Assembly (NCBI GenBank): GCA_003056425.1
Contig: PYVY01000015.1
Span: 62,001 to 126,000 of the forward strand
Length of the DNA: 64,000 nucleotides
Source of the DNA: Alteromonas indica
GTDB taxonomy: Bacteria > Pseudomonadota > Gammaproteobacteria > Enterobacterales > Alteromonadaceae
Direction of reading: 5' to 3'
The number at the start of each line of letters is the position of its first letter. Within the stretch, counting starts at the first letter, position 1. Under the pieces are notes generated by a model. It made no database searches and had not been told where the DNA came from. It worked only from the letters and a program-made list of their open reading frames with translations. Shown here one piece after another: positions 1 through 8,917 of the stretch. The translations under genes and the position numbers were made by a program.

Positions 1-714
1 ATTGCTGAAGAAATTCGCCAGCGTATTAAACAAGAGCTTGGGTTGACGGCCTCGGCGGGCGTAGCGTCGTGTAAGTTTGTGGCAAAAGTTGCCAGTGATG
101 AGAATAAGCCTGATGGCATATGTGTAATTACCCCAGATAAGCTGGATGCTTTTGTACGTCACATGGCATTAGAGAAAATCCCCGGGGTGGGCAAAGTCAC
201 TATGCAAAAGTTGCAGCGTATGGGGCTGGCCACCTGCGCCGATATCCGAAAGTATCCCTTCGAACGTTTACAAAAAGAGTTAGGTAAATTTGGTTCGGTG
301 TTATGGGACCGGGCGCACGGTATTGATGAACGTGAAGTCAATGTTACTCGGGAGCGTAAATCTATCGGCGTAGAGCGTACCCTTAATGAAGATATCCATA
401 CACTTGAAGCATGCCGCGCATTTATGCCCACATTATTAGATAAACTTCACGAGCGCATTGCCGCCCATGAAAATAAACACACAAAAGGCAAGGCGGTGCG
501 GATTCGTACCCAAGGGATAAAGTTGAAATTCAGCGATTTTCAGCTGACTACGGTAGAGCATCGGCATCATCGGCTCGACCCTGAGTATTTCGAAACATTA
601 CTATTAGAGGCCTTTGCCCGAGGTAATGGCCGAGGGATCCGGTTGTTGGGGCTGCATATTGGCTTAGCAGATGCCGCGCCGGTTGAACAATTAACGTTAC
701 CATTGGAACAATAA
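1..714 (+). CDS. dinB: DNA polymerase IV, 5'-truncated by window edge
   Basis: C-terminal 237 residues of a Y-family translesion polymerase. The reading frame is open from base 1, so the gene starts outside the window; the TTG at 43 lies inside the gene and is not its start. The visible part begins in the late palm region (LTASAGVASCKFVAKVASD, then NKPDGICVI), followed by the helix-hairpin-helix thumb (IPGVGKVTMQKLQRMG) and the little-finger domain (KSIGVERTLNEDI). The family is about 350 residues, so roughly the first third, with the catalytic Asp residues, is missing from view. The C-terminus ends in QLTLPLEQ, which resembles the clamp-binding QLxLPL-type peptide of the family. Pol IV extends mismatched or lesion-containing primers in the cytoplasm. 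It is followed after 6 bp by a DUF1653 gene and may be cotranscribed with it. Confidence 0.95.
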   Translation: MAEEIRQRIKQELGLTASAGVASCKFVAKVASDENKPDGICVITPDKLDAFVRHMALEKIPGVGKVTMQKLQRMGLATCADIRKYPFERLQKELGKFGSVLWDRAHGIDEREVNVTRERKSIGVERTLNEDIHTLEACRAFMPTLLDKLHERIAAHENKHTKGKAVRIRTQGIKLKFSDFQLTTVEHRHHRLDPEYFETLLLEAFARGNGRGIRLLGLHIGLADAAPVEQLTLPLEQ

Positions 715-720
715 ATCACT

Positions 721-981
721 ATGACAGCATCTATCAAACCGGGACTATACGAACATTATAAAGGCCATCAGTATAAGGTATACGATGTGGCTACCCACAG
801 TGAGGATGAAAGTACCCTGGTAGTGTATCGGCCATGTTACGGAGAGCAGGCACTGTGGGTCAGGCCATTAAGTATGTTTCTGGAGAGTGTAGAAAAAGAC
901 GGCGAGCGGGTGTCTCGTTTTCGCTATATCGGGCCCCACCCCGAGACTAACGAAAATTTAAATGATCTGTTTGATAAATGA
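721..981 (+). CDS. DUF1653 domain-containing protein
   Basis: Small soluble protein of 86 residues. The core GLYEHYKGHQYKVYDVATHS followed by ESTLVVYRPCYG and LWVRPLSMF matches the DUF1653 family, short beta-rich proteins of unknown function that cover the whole chain. There is no signal peptide or membrane segment. It starts 6 bp after the dinB stop, so it is probably translated from the same transcript, although no strong Shine-Dalgarno is visible in that gap. The cellular role is not known; the position beside dinB does not by itself show a role in DNA repair. Confidence 0.85.
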   Translation: MTASIKPGLYEHYKGHQYKVYDVATHSEDESTLVVYRPCYGEQALWVRPLSMFLESVEKDGERVSRFRYIGPHPETNENLNDLFDK

Positions 982-1020
982 CCGCATAATGGTTTGCACA
1001 TAAACTGATAAGGAATCACC

Positions 1021-1881
1021 ATGAAAGCAGGCCGTATTATGTCGTTAGCCGCGCTGGCTTTGACCATAAACACCAGTGTTCACGCTCAGGGTAAGTTTGA
1101 CGATGTGCAGATTAAAGACACGCCACTACGCGGCGCGGTGCATATGCTGCAGGGGGCCGGGGGCAATATCGGCGTATCGGCAGGTAAAGACGGTGTGTTA
1201 ATTATTGATGATGAATTTGAGCCGCTGGCAGATAAAATCTCTGCCGCGCTGGGTGAGCTGGGTAACACTTCGCCAAAATTTATTATTAATACGCATTTTC
1301 ACGGGGATCACACAGGGGCGAATGCCTGGTTTTCGCAACATGCCGACAGCACTATTGTGGCGCATGACAATGTGCGTGTACGGTTGGCTCAGGACAGCGG
1401 GGTGAAACCGGCCGCATTACCTGTTATTACCTATGCTGACGGCATCAAAATGCACTTCAATGGCGAAACCCTGCATATCATGCATTTAGCTGCTGGCCAT
1501 ACAGATGGGGATTCAGCCGTGTGGTTTGAAGAACCTAATGTTCTGCATACGGGAGATTTGTTTTTTAACGAACGCTTTCCGTTCATTGACTTAGCGTCAG
1601 GCGGCACCGTCGATGGCTATATTCGTTCAGTGCAACAGCTGATTGAAAAAACCAATGATAAAACCATTATTGTGCCTGGCCACGGCCCGTTGGCTAAAAA
1701 AGCAGACTATGAAGCCTTTTTAGAGATGATTGAGCAAACCAAAGCCTATGTCGACAAACATAAAGCCCAGGGTGCGACAGCTCAGGAGATCGTGGATAAA
1801 GGTCTGGAAGAAAAGTGGGTCTCATGGCAATGGGATTTTATCACCCAAGAGAAATGGATAAACACCCTGTACAATGGGTAA
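1021..1881 (+). CDS. secreted MBL-fold metallo-hydrolase
   Basis: Protein of 286 residues with an N-terminal signal peptide ending near SVHAQG. The metallo-beta-lactamase fold is shown by the metal motif THFHGDHTGAN (HxHxDH), the later AAGHTDGDSAVWF with a metal-binding His and the GDLFF aspartate, and the C-terminal PGHGP histidine. The sequence resembles the cyclase/quinoprotein-relay-like periplasmic MBL proteins more than true beta-lactamases, so resistance should not be inferred. The substrate is unknown. A Shine-Dalgarno AAGGA lies upstream of the ATG at 1021. The gene ends just before a good rho-independent terminator at 1904-1930 and is followed by a second, unrelated MBL-fold gene. 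Confidence 0.85.
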   Translation: MKAGRIMSLAALALTINTSVHAQGKFDDVQIKDTPLRGAVHMLQGAGGNIGVSAGKDGVLIIDDEFEPLADKISAALGELGNTSPKFIINTHFHGDHTGANAWFSQHADSTIVAHDNVRVRLAQDSGVKPAALPVITYADGIKMHFNGETLHIMHLAAGHTDGDSAVWFEEPNVLHTGDLFFNERFPFIDLASGGTVDGYIRSVQQLIEKTNDKTIIVPGHGPLAKKADYEAFLEMIEQTKAYVDKHKAQGATAQEIVDKGLEEKWVSWQWDFITQEKWINTLYNG

Positions 1882-1903
1882 ATAAACAACAAAATTAAGA
1901 CAC

Positions 1904-1930
1904 GGGAGCTACATTCAGGCTCCCTTTTTT
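1904..1930 (+). terminator. rho-independent terminator
   Basis: A 6-bp perfect stem GGGAGC (1904-1909) and GCTCCC (1919-1924) with a 9-nt loop is followed directly by six T. It ends transcription of the MBL gene at 1021-1881 and lies just before the next start codon. Confidence 0.85.
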
Positions 1931-1948
1931 GTTACCGACGAGGTGAGT

Positions 1949-3049
1949 GTGAGAGTACTGGTTATATTGCTGTGTTTAATAGCCGGGGGGGCGGCGGCGC
2001 TTAGCTGGATTAACTATCAGTTGGCGGCAGCCGATATCGGTGCGATCAACTCTGTGCATTATCAGCAAGGGGTGTTCGAAAATACCCAGCCGATTGCCGC
2101 TGAAACAGGATCAAAACTGGCGGATATCCTTTACCGTAGCCTGACCGAAGAACGGACCGCTGCGGCGCCTGTTTCGCCTCTTCCGCTAACGTCTTTAACC
2201 CGCCCACAACTCGATGCGTTACCCAATAAAGGGGTGTTTTATGTCAAATTAGGCCATTCTACTGTGTTGCTTAAAATTGATGGCCGATACTGGCTCACCG
2301 ACCCCATGTTTTCTGAGCGTGCTTCCCCCTTTAACTTTATGGGCCCCAAACGGTTTCACGCGCCGGCGTTGAGTATCGACGCGCTCCCCCCCTTAGCCGG
2401 GGTTTTAATCTCGCATAACCACTACGACCATCTTGATGAGGCCTCCATACGCCAGTTAGCTGCAAAAGTTGCTATGTTTTATGTCCCGCTGGGGATAAAG
2501 GCGCAATTGGTAGAATGGGGGATTACCGCAGACCAGATACAGCAATTTGACTGGTGGCAAACCACCACTAATGCACAAACCACACTGGTTTTTACCCCTG
2601 CCCATCACTTTTCCGGCCGCGCTCTTACCGACCGTAACAGTACTCTATGGGGGTCGTGGGTCGTGCGTACCCCAGACGCGGCAGTATATTTTAGCGGAGA
2701 CTCTGGCTATTTCGAGGGCTTTGCCGAAATTGGCCGTCGCTACGGCCCCTTCGATACGGTATTTATGGAAAGCGGCGCCTATTCAGTAGATTGGCCCCAG
2801 GTGCACATGCAGCCTGTGCAAACTGTACAGGCATTTAATGATGTAAAAGGGCGATACCTGGTACCGATACATAACAGTACCTTTGACCTGGCATTTCATG
2901 CCTGGTATGCGCCGCTTGAAGCCCTTGAGCAGCTTAGTAAACAACAAGGTTTTGCCCTGTTGACCCCACAATTTGGCGAAACCATGAGTGCCACTGAACC
3001 GGCCGCCACCACCCAGTGGTGGCGGCCTTACGTTCAATCCACCGATTGA
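1949..3049 (+). CDS. membrane-anchored MBL-fold hydrolase, NAPE-PLD/UlaG-like
   Basis: About 366 residues. The N-terminus (RVLVILLCLIAGGAAALSW) is a signal anchor or signal peptide. The MBL core has ISHNHYDHLDEAS (HxHxDH), PAHHFSGRAL, FSGDSGYF and a late PIHNSTFDLAFHAW histidine, a pattern typical of the NAPE-PLD/RomA/UlaG branch that hydrolyses phosphodiester or lactone bonds. The real substrate cannot be told. The frame is open from a GTG at 1943, but the Shine-Dalgarno GAGG at 1939-1942 abuts that codon; the GTG at 1949 has a 6-nt spacing and is preferred. The 3' end overlaps the convergent amidohydrolase gene by 16 bp. Confidence 0.82.
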   Translation: MRVLVILLCLIAGGAAALSWINYQLAAADIGAINSVHYQQGVFENTQPIAAETGSKLADILYRSLTEERTAAAPVSPLPLTSLTRPQLDALPNKGVFYVKLGHSTVLLKIDGRYWLTDPMFSERASPFNFMGPKRFHAPALSIDALPPLAGVLISHNHYDHLDEASIRQLAAKVAMFYVPLGIKAQLVEWGITADQIQQFDWWQTTTNAQTTLVFTPAHHFSGRALTDRNSTLWGSWVVRTPDAAVYFSGDSGYFEGFAEIGRRYGPFDTVFMESGAYSVDWPQVHMQPVQTVQAFNDVKGRYLVPIHNSTFDLAFHAWYAPLEALEQLSKQQGFALLTPQFGETMSATEPAATTQWWRPYVQSTD

Positions 3050-4719
3050 GCCGGTTGGGTATATACCTGCTCACCGGCGACCCAGGTTTCCAGTACCTGC
3101 GTTTTCCAGATATCTTTGGGCTCAACGGCGAAAATATCCTGATCAATTAGAATAAAATCGCCCCATTTGCCGGGGGTTAAGGTACCTAATGATTCTTCCA
3201 TATGAGCGGCATAGGCGGCATCCAGTGTAAAACCTCGAAAAGCCTGCTTGAGAGACATGGCCTCGTGAGGATACCAGCCAGCAACTGGCTGATTGTTACG
3301 ATCTTGCCGGGTGACAGCTGCATGGAGCCCATAAAATGGGTTAGCCAGCTCGACTGGAAAATCAGACCCCAGCGGCACTGCAATACCTGATTTAAGTAAT
3401 GATTGCCATGCATAGGCGCCCTCCATGCGTTTTTTACCTATCCGATCTTCTGCCATGTTTTTATCGCTGGTTGCATGGGTGGGTTGCATAGAAGGCAATA
3501 CGCTCAATTGCGCAAAACGAGCGATATCTTCAGGCGCAATTACCTGCGCATGTTCAATACGGTTGCGTAATTCTGCGCCACCACCACTGGCAAATGTCTG
3601 CTCAAACTGGTTTAAAGCCAGGTGATTAGCGCGATCGCCAATAGCATGAAAGTTCAGCTGAAAACCGGCCTGGATTACCTGGTTAAACAAGGGAGCGAAG
3701 GCATCCGGCGGGGTTAGCATCAAGCCGCGCTGATGAGGAGCATCGCTATAGGGGGCCAGCAAGGCGGCGCCGCGGCTACCTAATGCGCCATCGCCATAGG
3801 CTTTAACGCTACGAATAAATAAAAAGTCGTGGGCGTCACGTATAATGCCATTATCAAGGAGTTGGGTCAGGGCCGGATCTGTTGCGCTAATCATGGCGTA
3901 AATACGCACGCGCAAGTCACCCTCTACGGCTTTAGCCAGGTAAAAATCATATACCCGATGGCTGATCCCAGCATCGTGCATAGCAGTGACGCCGTTAGCT
4001 AACAGGTGCGATGAAGCTGCATTTAATTGCTGACTAAGCTGGGCTGTGGTGGTGGTGGGCATCACCTGTTCGACAAGGGCTTTGGCATTGTCGATTAACA
4101 CGCCGGTAGCATTACCCTGCTCATCGCGGATAATTTGCCCGCCTTCGGGATCGGGCGTTTCTTTGGTAATCCCAGCCAGTTCTAAAGCTTTGGTGTTCGC
4201 CCAGCCCGCATGAGCATCAACTCTGGCCAACCATACCGGACGATCGCTGATATGTTTGTCCAGTTGGGCTGCTACCGGGAAAGCCCTGTCCGGCCATTGT
4301 TCCTGGTTCCAACCCCGGCCGGTTATCCATGCTTGATCGCCATGCCCTAAGGCGTAAGCGGCCACCTGCTGAGCGGCGTCATCTGCACTGGCGGCGCTAC
4401 GCAGATCAACTTCAAGCAGATTACTGCCCAGGCCCAGCAGGTGGCCGTGGGCATCAATCATGCCTGGCAATAATGTTTTGCCCTGGCCATTTAATACCCG
4501 TACGCCGTCTGTACCCATTTGCGGCTTTGGATCGACCGTAACTACTTTGCCATCCTCTATTAGTAACCTTTTGAATTTAATAAGGTTGCCGCTAGTGTCA
4601 AGGGTGTAGCCATTGACATTTTTAACCAGCACCGAGCTGGCTGCACTAACTGGCGCGCTGATTATCGCAGCCATCGCCATGGCCAATAGTGAGCGTCCAA
4701 GCTTACGCATTCGCATCAT
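3034..4719 (-). CDS. secreted amidohydrolase, YtcJ-like
   Basis: Protein of 561 residues with a signal peptide (MAMAAIISAPVSAAS). The amidohydrolase family 3 pattern is clear: DAHGHLLGLG carries the HxH metal pair, followed by VDLRSA, GRGWNQEQW, an internal GDGALGSRGA, HAIGDRANHLAL and RIEHAQV, with the catalytic aspartate probably in GSDFPVE near the C-terminus. Members hydrolyse amide bonds or are of unknown specificity; secretion suggests an exported scavenging role. The gene begins inside the upstream dehydratase gene (17-bp overlap), so the two are translated as an operon. The convergent MBL gene overlaps its 3' end. Confidence 0.88.
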   Translation of the reverse strand: MMRMRKLGRSLLAMAMAAIISAPVSAASSVLVKNVNGYTLDTSGNLIKFKRLLIEDGKVVTVDPKPQMGTDGVRVLNGQGKTLLPGMIDAHGHLLGLGSNLLEVDLRSAASADDAAQQVAAYALGHGDQAWITGRGWNQEQWPDRAFPVAAQLDKHISDRPVWLARVDAHAGWANTKALELAGITKETPDPEGGQIIRDEQGNATGVLIDNAKALVEQVMPTTTTAQLSQQLNAASSHLLANGVTAMHDAGISHRVYDFYLAKAVEGDLRVRIYAMISATDPALTQLLDNGIIRDAHDFLFIRSVKAYGDGALGSRGAALLAPYSDAPHQRGLMLTPPDAFAPLFNQVIQAGFQLNFHAIGDRANHLALNQFEQTFASGGGAELRNRIEHAQVIAPEDIARFAQLSVLPSMQPTHATSDKNMAEDRIGKKRMEGAYAWQSLLKSGIAVPLGSDFPVELANPFYGLHAAVTRQDRNNQPVAGWYPHEAMSLKQAFRGFTLDAAYAAHMEESLGTLTPGKWGDFILIDQDIFAVEPKDIWKTQVLETWVAGEQVYTQPAQSVD

Positions 4720-5716
4720 CCTGTTCAGTTAAATTAGGGGGTTGTAACAAATAATCCTGTTGCCAGATTTGCTGCATACCCGAGGCACTTATATTCCCGC
4801 CAGATAACATCACCAATGCCGTTTTGGGTGTGGGGTTCTCCACCGCCCATGCAGTAACCGCTGCCATCGACAACGCGCTGGTGGGTTCCACGTGTACCTT
4901 TAATAAGTGTTGTAGCCACTGGGTCCAGTATGCAATTTGCACTTCGTTTACTTCGTAAAAATCGTCAAGCTGTTGTAGCCAACTGAAGGTGAGCTCACCA
5001 ACACAAGGCGTGGCGGCGCCGTCTGCCAGGGTTTTGGCCGGCCCCGATAATTGCTCGATAACACCGCTTTGCAACGAGCGTGATGCATCGTTAGCCTGTT
5101 CAGGCTCGGCGCCAATAACTAAGGCTTCAGGCAGCATCGCCCGGGTAGCGATAAGTGCACCACTGAGCAAGCCACCCCCACCACAGGGGCCAAATACCGC
5201 ATCTACATGCCCGGCGTCTTGCAACGCTTCATAAGTAGCGGTGCCCTGACCGGCGATAACATCATTATGGTTAAACGGCGGAATCCATAAGGTACCCGGC
5301 TCGCTAGCCGCTTGCTGGACTGCAGCATCTGCCAGCACGCGGTTCTCGAATAGCTTAACCTGGGCGCCATAACTGCGGGTCGCGGCAGCTTTAATTGCAG
5401 AGATACTATCGGCGGCAAAGATAGTCGCCGGTATCTTAAACATCTTCGCAGCATAGGCGACTGCCTGAGCATGATTACCAGAACTATTGGCCACCACCCG
5501 GGTAGGCAGACAATGGTTTTCTGCACATTTGGCTAATACATTCAGGGCGCCGCGTAACTTAAAGGCGCCTATCGTTTGCAGACACTCCGCTTTAAAAAGT
5601 ATGCGATGGCCCAGCCACTTGTTCAGCAGCGTGGATTCCAATAGTGGTGTACGTTTTACTTTGCCTTCAAGGCGGCGCGCCGCAGCAAGAATATCATCGA
5701 AGTTTGGCTGTGCCAT
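4703..5716 (-). CDS. PLP-dependent threonine/serine dehydratase-like enzyme
   Basis: About 337 residues of fold-type II PLP enzyme. The Schiff-base lysine lies in IGAFKLRGALN, the substrate loop is SSGNHAQAVAYAAK, and the phosphate loop is GPCGGGGLLSG; near the end is MLSGGNIS. The length fits a catalytic domain only, without the ACT-like regulatory domain of biosynthetic IlvA. This points to catabolic threonine/serine dehydratase or serine racemase activity, which sequence alone cannot separate. The TTG at 5719 directly precedes ATG 5716; the ATG is taken as the start, although no clear Shine-Dalgarno is seen. Overlap with the downstream secreted amidohydrolase suggests shared use in amino-acid or amide breakdown. 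Confidence 0.85.
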   Translation of the reverse strand: MAQPNFDDILAAARRLEGKVKRTPLLESTLLNKWLGHRILFKAECLQTIGAFKLRGALNVLAKCAENHCLPTRVVANSSGNHAQAVAYAAKMFKIPATIFAADSISAIKAAATRSYGAQVKLFENRVLADAAVQQAASEPGTLWIPPFNHNDVIAGQGTATYEALQDAGHVDAVFGPCGGGGLLSGALIATRAMLPEALVIGAEPEQANDASRSLQSGVIEQLSGPAKTLADGAATPCVGELTFSWLQQLDDFYEVNEVQIAYWTQWLQHLLKVHVEPTSALSMAAVTAWAVENPTPKTALVMLSGGNISASGMQQIWQQDYLLQPPNLTEQDDANA

Positions 5717-5719
5717 CAA

Positions 5720-6232
5720 GAGTCAGAATACCTGTATCGGGGGTTTGTTTTAAGCAGCCTAACATAGTCTTTTCAGCCCCGCGGTGCAAGCGTTGGCCGC
5801 CGCTTATGCTGCTTTATCAAAGGCGTGGCGCGGTACCTCAGAGCAGCTTTGGTATTAGTATGGCGGTAATAGCAAGCTATGGTTTTGAAAGCCGCCGATA
5901 ATACTATTGGCCGGCCTCGTTGGGCAGCTGTTTTCGCCGCCGGGGAAGCAAGTAAACCCTGCCGGCGCTGGCAAGCTCTATAGGCTAACGCCACTGTTGA
6001 ATAAGCGTAAGGTACGCTTAGCAGCAGCATCAACGGCAGGTAGGTAAACCCGACAGAAGGCATTCACAGGCGCTGGCCCCAGGCCAGTCGTCATACCAGC
6101 CCCGACAAGCGCGATAGCCGCTCCGCCTTTATTTTAGGCCGGGTTATAGCGTGAAACAAAATGATAGTAGCGTAAACCGGGCAAACATGACTAAGATGAA
6201 CCAGGCAGGCTAATTATGAAAAGGATAATACA
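5720..6232. other. 513-bp intergenic region without a supported gene
   Basis: This stretch lies between the divergent dehydratase and PH-domain genes and must hold both promoters. Open frames of up to about 95 codons exist but their translations have biased, Arg-rich composition, no recognisable motif and no good ribosome binding site. I see no repeat or RNA structure that stands out. Confidence 0.5.
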
Positions 6233-6604
6233 ATGGGATTGTTAGACACCCTGATGGGTAACGCCAGTGAAGTTGACATTGAAGAGGTTCGCGAACAGCT
6301 CGAACCGGTGCTCGGCGATGCGGAAAATATAACGACGGCTTATCGGCTGATACGGGACCTCATTGTATTTACGTCGGCGCGGGTTATTCTTATCGATAAA
6401 CAAGGGCTGAGCGGGCGGAAAGTCCACTACCTATCTATACCCTATAAGTCGATAACCCAGTTTAGTGTCGAAACCGCAGGGCATTTTGACACGGATTCTG
6501 AGTTGCGCATATGGGTATCCGGTCAAGACGAAGCGCAAAAGGTGGAGCTAAGTAAAAAAGCAGCTACCGGTGTACAGAAGACGTTGGCCAATATGATGTT
6601 TTAG
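6233..6604 (+). CDS. bacterial PH-domain protein (bPH_1/YvbH-like)
   Basis: Cytoplasmic protein of 123 residues covering one bacterial pleckstrin-homology domain: the central strands TTAYRLIRDLIVFTSARVIL, HYLSIPYKSI and ELRIWVSG follow the family pattern, including the typical LIDKQGLSGRKVHYLSIP turn. No signal or membrane segment. Function of the family is not known. The Shine-Dalgarno AAGGA lies about 8 nt before the ATG. It is a single-gene unit closed by the hairpin at 6627-6655. Confidence 0.85.
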   Translation: MGLLDTLMGNASEVDIEEVREQLEPVLGDAENITTAYRLIRDLIVFTSARVILIDKQGLSGRKVHYLSIPYKSITQFSVETAGHFDTDSELRIWVSGQDEAQKVELSKKAATGVQKTLANMMF

Positions 6605-6626
6605 GGTCTGACCCGGTAACAAATTA

Positions 6627-6655
6627 CAGGGGCCTTGGGGCCCCTGCGGTTTTAT
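6627..6655 (+). terminator. rho-independent terminator
   Basis: An 8-bp stem CAGGGGCC (6627-6634) and GGCCCCTG (6639-6646) with a TTGG loop, then CGGTTTTATT. It sits between convergent genes and may also act weakly on the peptidase transcript from the other strand. Confidence 0.75.
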
Positions 6656-8862
6656 TGCTGTGGCTGCAACGTGCGATTGAAGAAATTAGTGATTGTTTTG
6701 TACAAATGAATACCGGTTTGCTTACCCCGGATACTGTGCTTTTTACCTGGATAATCCATTGTATCGAACGTAATAGCTTCATCCTGCAGGTGCTTGTACA
6801 AACGCGTACTGTGAGTAAACAGTACGTTATCATCTGCCATACCGTGGTAAATCAATAAATCGCCCTGTAAATCGCTGGCGTAGGGAAAGACCGACGAATC
6901 AGTGTAGGCCTTATCGTCTGTTTTCGGATTACCCATGTAGCGTTCAGTATAATGGGTATCGTATAAACGCCAGTCGGTGACGGGCGCTCCGGAAACGCCG
7001 GCTTTAAAATAGTCTGGCGCTTTAAACATTGTCATCAATGTCATATATCCACCATAGCTGTGGCCATGGACGCCAATGCGGTCACCATCCACATAGGGCA
7101 GGCTTTGCAAGAATTTAGCACCCGTTACCTGGTCGTCAACTTCCACGGTACCCATCTTTTGGTAAATCGGGTCTTCAAAGGCTTTACCGCGATAATTGGA
7201 GCCCCGGTTATCAATAGTGAATACCACATACCCCTGACTAACCCAGTACTGCATTAGTAACCCGCGGTTGCCGCCCCAGCTGTTTGTTACCATCTGAGCA
7301 TGTGGTCCGCCATACAAGTAAACAATAGCCGGATGCTTTTGCTGCAGATTTTCGGGCTTGTATAAGCGGTAGTGTAAGGTGGTATTGTCGGCGGTGGTTA
7401 GTGTGCCAAACTCTGGTTCGTGCCAGTTTTTCACATAGGGAGATAAAGGATGGTTTTCATCCAGTTTGTTTTCTTCCAGCCAGGTAATCTGCTGACCGTT
7501 TGCCTGATGCAGGCTGACCTGTGCCGGGTGGTTAGCGGTAGAAAACTGGTCGACGTATATAGAGGCGTCTTTTGCAAAGCTAACCTGGTGGTAGCCTTCG
7601 CGTGTGGATATTCGGCTTATCTCACCGCCTTTTATATTCACCTGGTAGAGGTGGCTTTCCAGTGGCGTATCTTTGCGGCCACTAAAATAAATTTTCCCGC
7701 TTTTTTCATCAACAGCTTCAACCGCATCCACTACCCAGTCACCCGCGGTTAACTGGCGGACTAGCGAACCCGTTTTATCAAATAAATAAAGGTGCTTATA
7801 GCCATCGCGCTCAGAGGCCCAGATAAACTGTTCACCGCTTGCCAAAAAGGTCAGATCATCATGCAAATTGACCCAGGTATCGCTGGTTTCAGTAAGCAGA
7901 ACCTGCTGGTCACCGGTAGCGATATTATAGGCTTTTAAGGCTAGCTTTTGCTGGTCGCGGGTTTGCCACTGGTAGGTAAGTGTTTGGTTGTCTGGCATCC
8001 AGTCTACCCGGGCCAGATAAATATCTTTATCACTTCCCAAATCCACCCACTGGCGTTTGCCGGTGTCGATATTTTGTACGGCCAGCGCGATATCAACGTT
8101 TGCCGAGCCTGCCATAGGATAGCGCTGTTCAATCATTTTGATTTCGTTGGCGTAAATTTCAGACCGGGTGATAATATCAACCGGCGTTTCATCTACTTTG
8201 GTAAACGCAATATGGCTTTCATCGTTAGCCCACCAGTAGCCGGTCATCCGGCCCATTTCTTCTTGGGCTACAAATTCCGCCATCCCCATTTTCACCGGTC
8301 CGCCACCTGCGGTCGTGATAGCCTGTTCTTTACCGGTTTTAATGTTTTTTATATACAGGTTCTGATCGCGTATAAACGAGATGAAATTGCCTTGCGGAGA
8401 CAGCCGTATATCGGTTTCAAAGGCGTCTGTATCAAGCAATTGCTTGGCACCTTTTTCACCTAGCTTATGATAGTAAACATCCCCTCCAAGTGGGAACAAC
8501 AAGGCGGAACCGTCCTGCGCCCATTCATAGCTGACGATGCCGCTGCCGGACAGGCGCATGCGTTCACGGCGGGCTTTTTCCTCATCTGACAATTCTTCAT
8601 CTTTGGCGGCAAGGTCGGCCGAGTCGAACAACATCCGGGTCTTCCCTGAGGCAATATGGTATTCCCACAAATCCAGCTGTTCGTAGTCGGACTCTTTACC
8701 TTTAAGAAATGTCACTCGCTGTCCGTCAGGAGATACTTTAAGATTACGCGGGGCGTTACCTTCTAAAGAGGGAGATTCAAAAATTCGTTCAATAGTAAGT
8801 GTGTTGGCCGATACGGCGCTGCTGAGCATCATCATGGCTCCAATCATTAACGCTTTTTTCAT
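6652..8862 (-). CDS. S9 dipeptidyl-peptidase IV-like serine peptidase
   Basis: Protein of 736 residues with a signal peptide (MMMLSSAVSANT). The N-terminal beta-propeller contains the double-Glu motif QEEMGRMTGYWW that binds the free amino end of the substrate in DPP-IV enzymes. The C-terminal alpha/beta hydrolase domain has the nucleophile in GHSYGGY (Ser near 602), an Asp in HGMADDN (near 677) and a His in GKKHSIRG (near 709), a complete triad. It should remove Xaa-Pro dipeptides from peptides in the periplasm, for example during peptide scavenging. The length is normal for bacterial DPP-IV. It is monocistronic and divergent from the TIP30-like gene, with 55 bp between starts. Confidence 0.92.
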   Translation of the reverse strand: MKKALMIGAMMMLSSAVSANTLTIERIFESPSLEGNAPRNLKVSPDGQRVTFLKGKESDYEQLDLWEYHIASGKTRMLFDSADLAAKDEELSDEEKARRERMRLSGSGIVSYEWAQDGSALLFPLGGDVYYHKLGEKGAKQLLDTDAFETDIRLSPQGNFISFIRDQNLYIKNIKTGKEQAITTAGGGPVKMGMAEFVAQEEMGRMTGYWWANDESHIAFTKVDETPVDIITRSEIYANEIKMIEQRYPMAGSANVDIALAVQNIDTGKRQWVDLGSDKDIYLARVDWMPDNQTLTYQWQTRDQQKLALKAYNIATGDQQVLLTETSDTWVNLHDDLTFLASGEQFIWASERDGYKHLYLFDKTGSLVRQLTAGDWVVDAVEAVDEKSGKIYFSGRKDTPLESHLYQVNIKGGEISRISTREGYHQVSFAKDASIYVDQFSTANHPAQVSLHQANGQQITWLEENKLDENHPLSPYVKNWHEPEFGTLTTADNTTLHYRLYKPENLQQKHPAIVYLYGGPHAQMVTNSWGGNRGLLMQYWVSQGYVVFTIDNRGSNYRGKAFEDPIYQKMGTVEVDDQVTGAKFLQSLPYVDGDRIGVHGHSYGGYMTLMTMFKAPDYFKAGVSGAPVTDWRLYDTHYTERYMGNPKTDDKAYTDSSVFPYASDLQGDLLIYHGMADDNVLFTHSTRLYKHLQDEAITFDTMDYPGKKHSIRGKQTGIHLYKTITNFFNRTLQPQQ

Positions 8863-8917
8863 TATTATCTACGCTTTAGGCTGTGATAGTTATCTGTTGT
8901 TAAAAGGATGACACAAG

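Noticed and set aside
43..714. TTG start for dinB at 43
   Set aside because: The frame is open to base 1 with DinB-like sequence, so the gene begins outside the window.
1021..1881. Beta-lactamase resistance gene
   Set aside because: The fold is MBL but the overall pattern fits other periplasmic hydrolases, so resistance is not supported.
5773..6063. Minus-strand frame of 96 codons
   Set aside because: No motif, no good start and biased composition, in a divergent promoter region.
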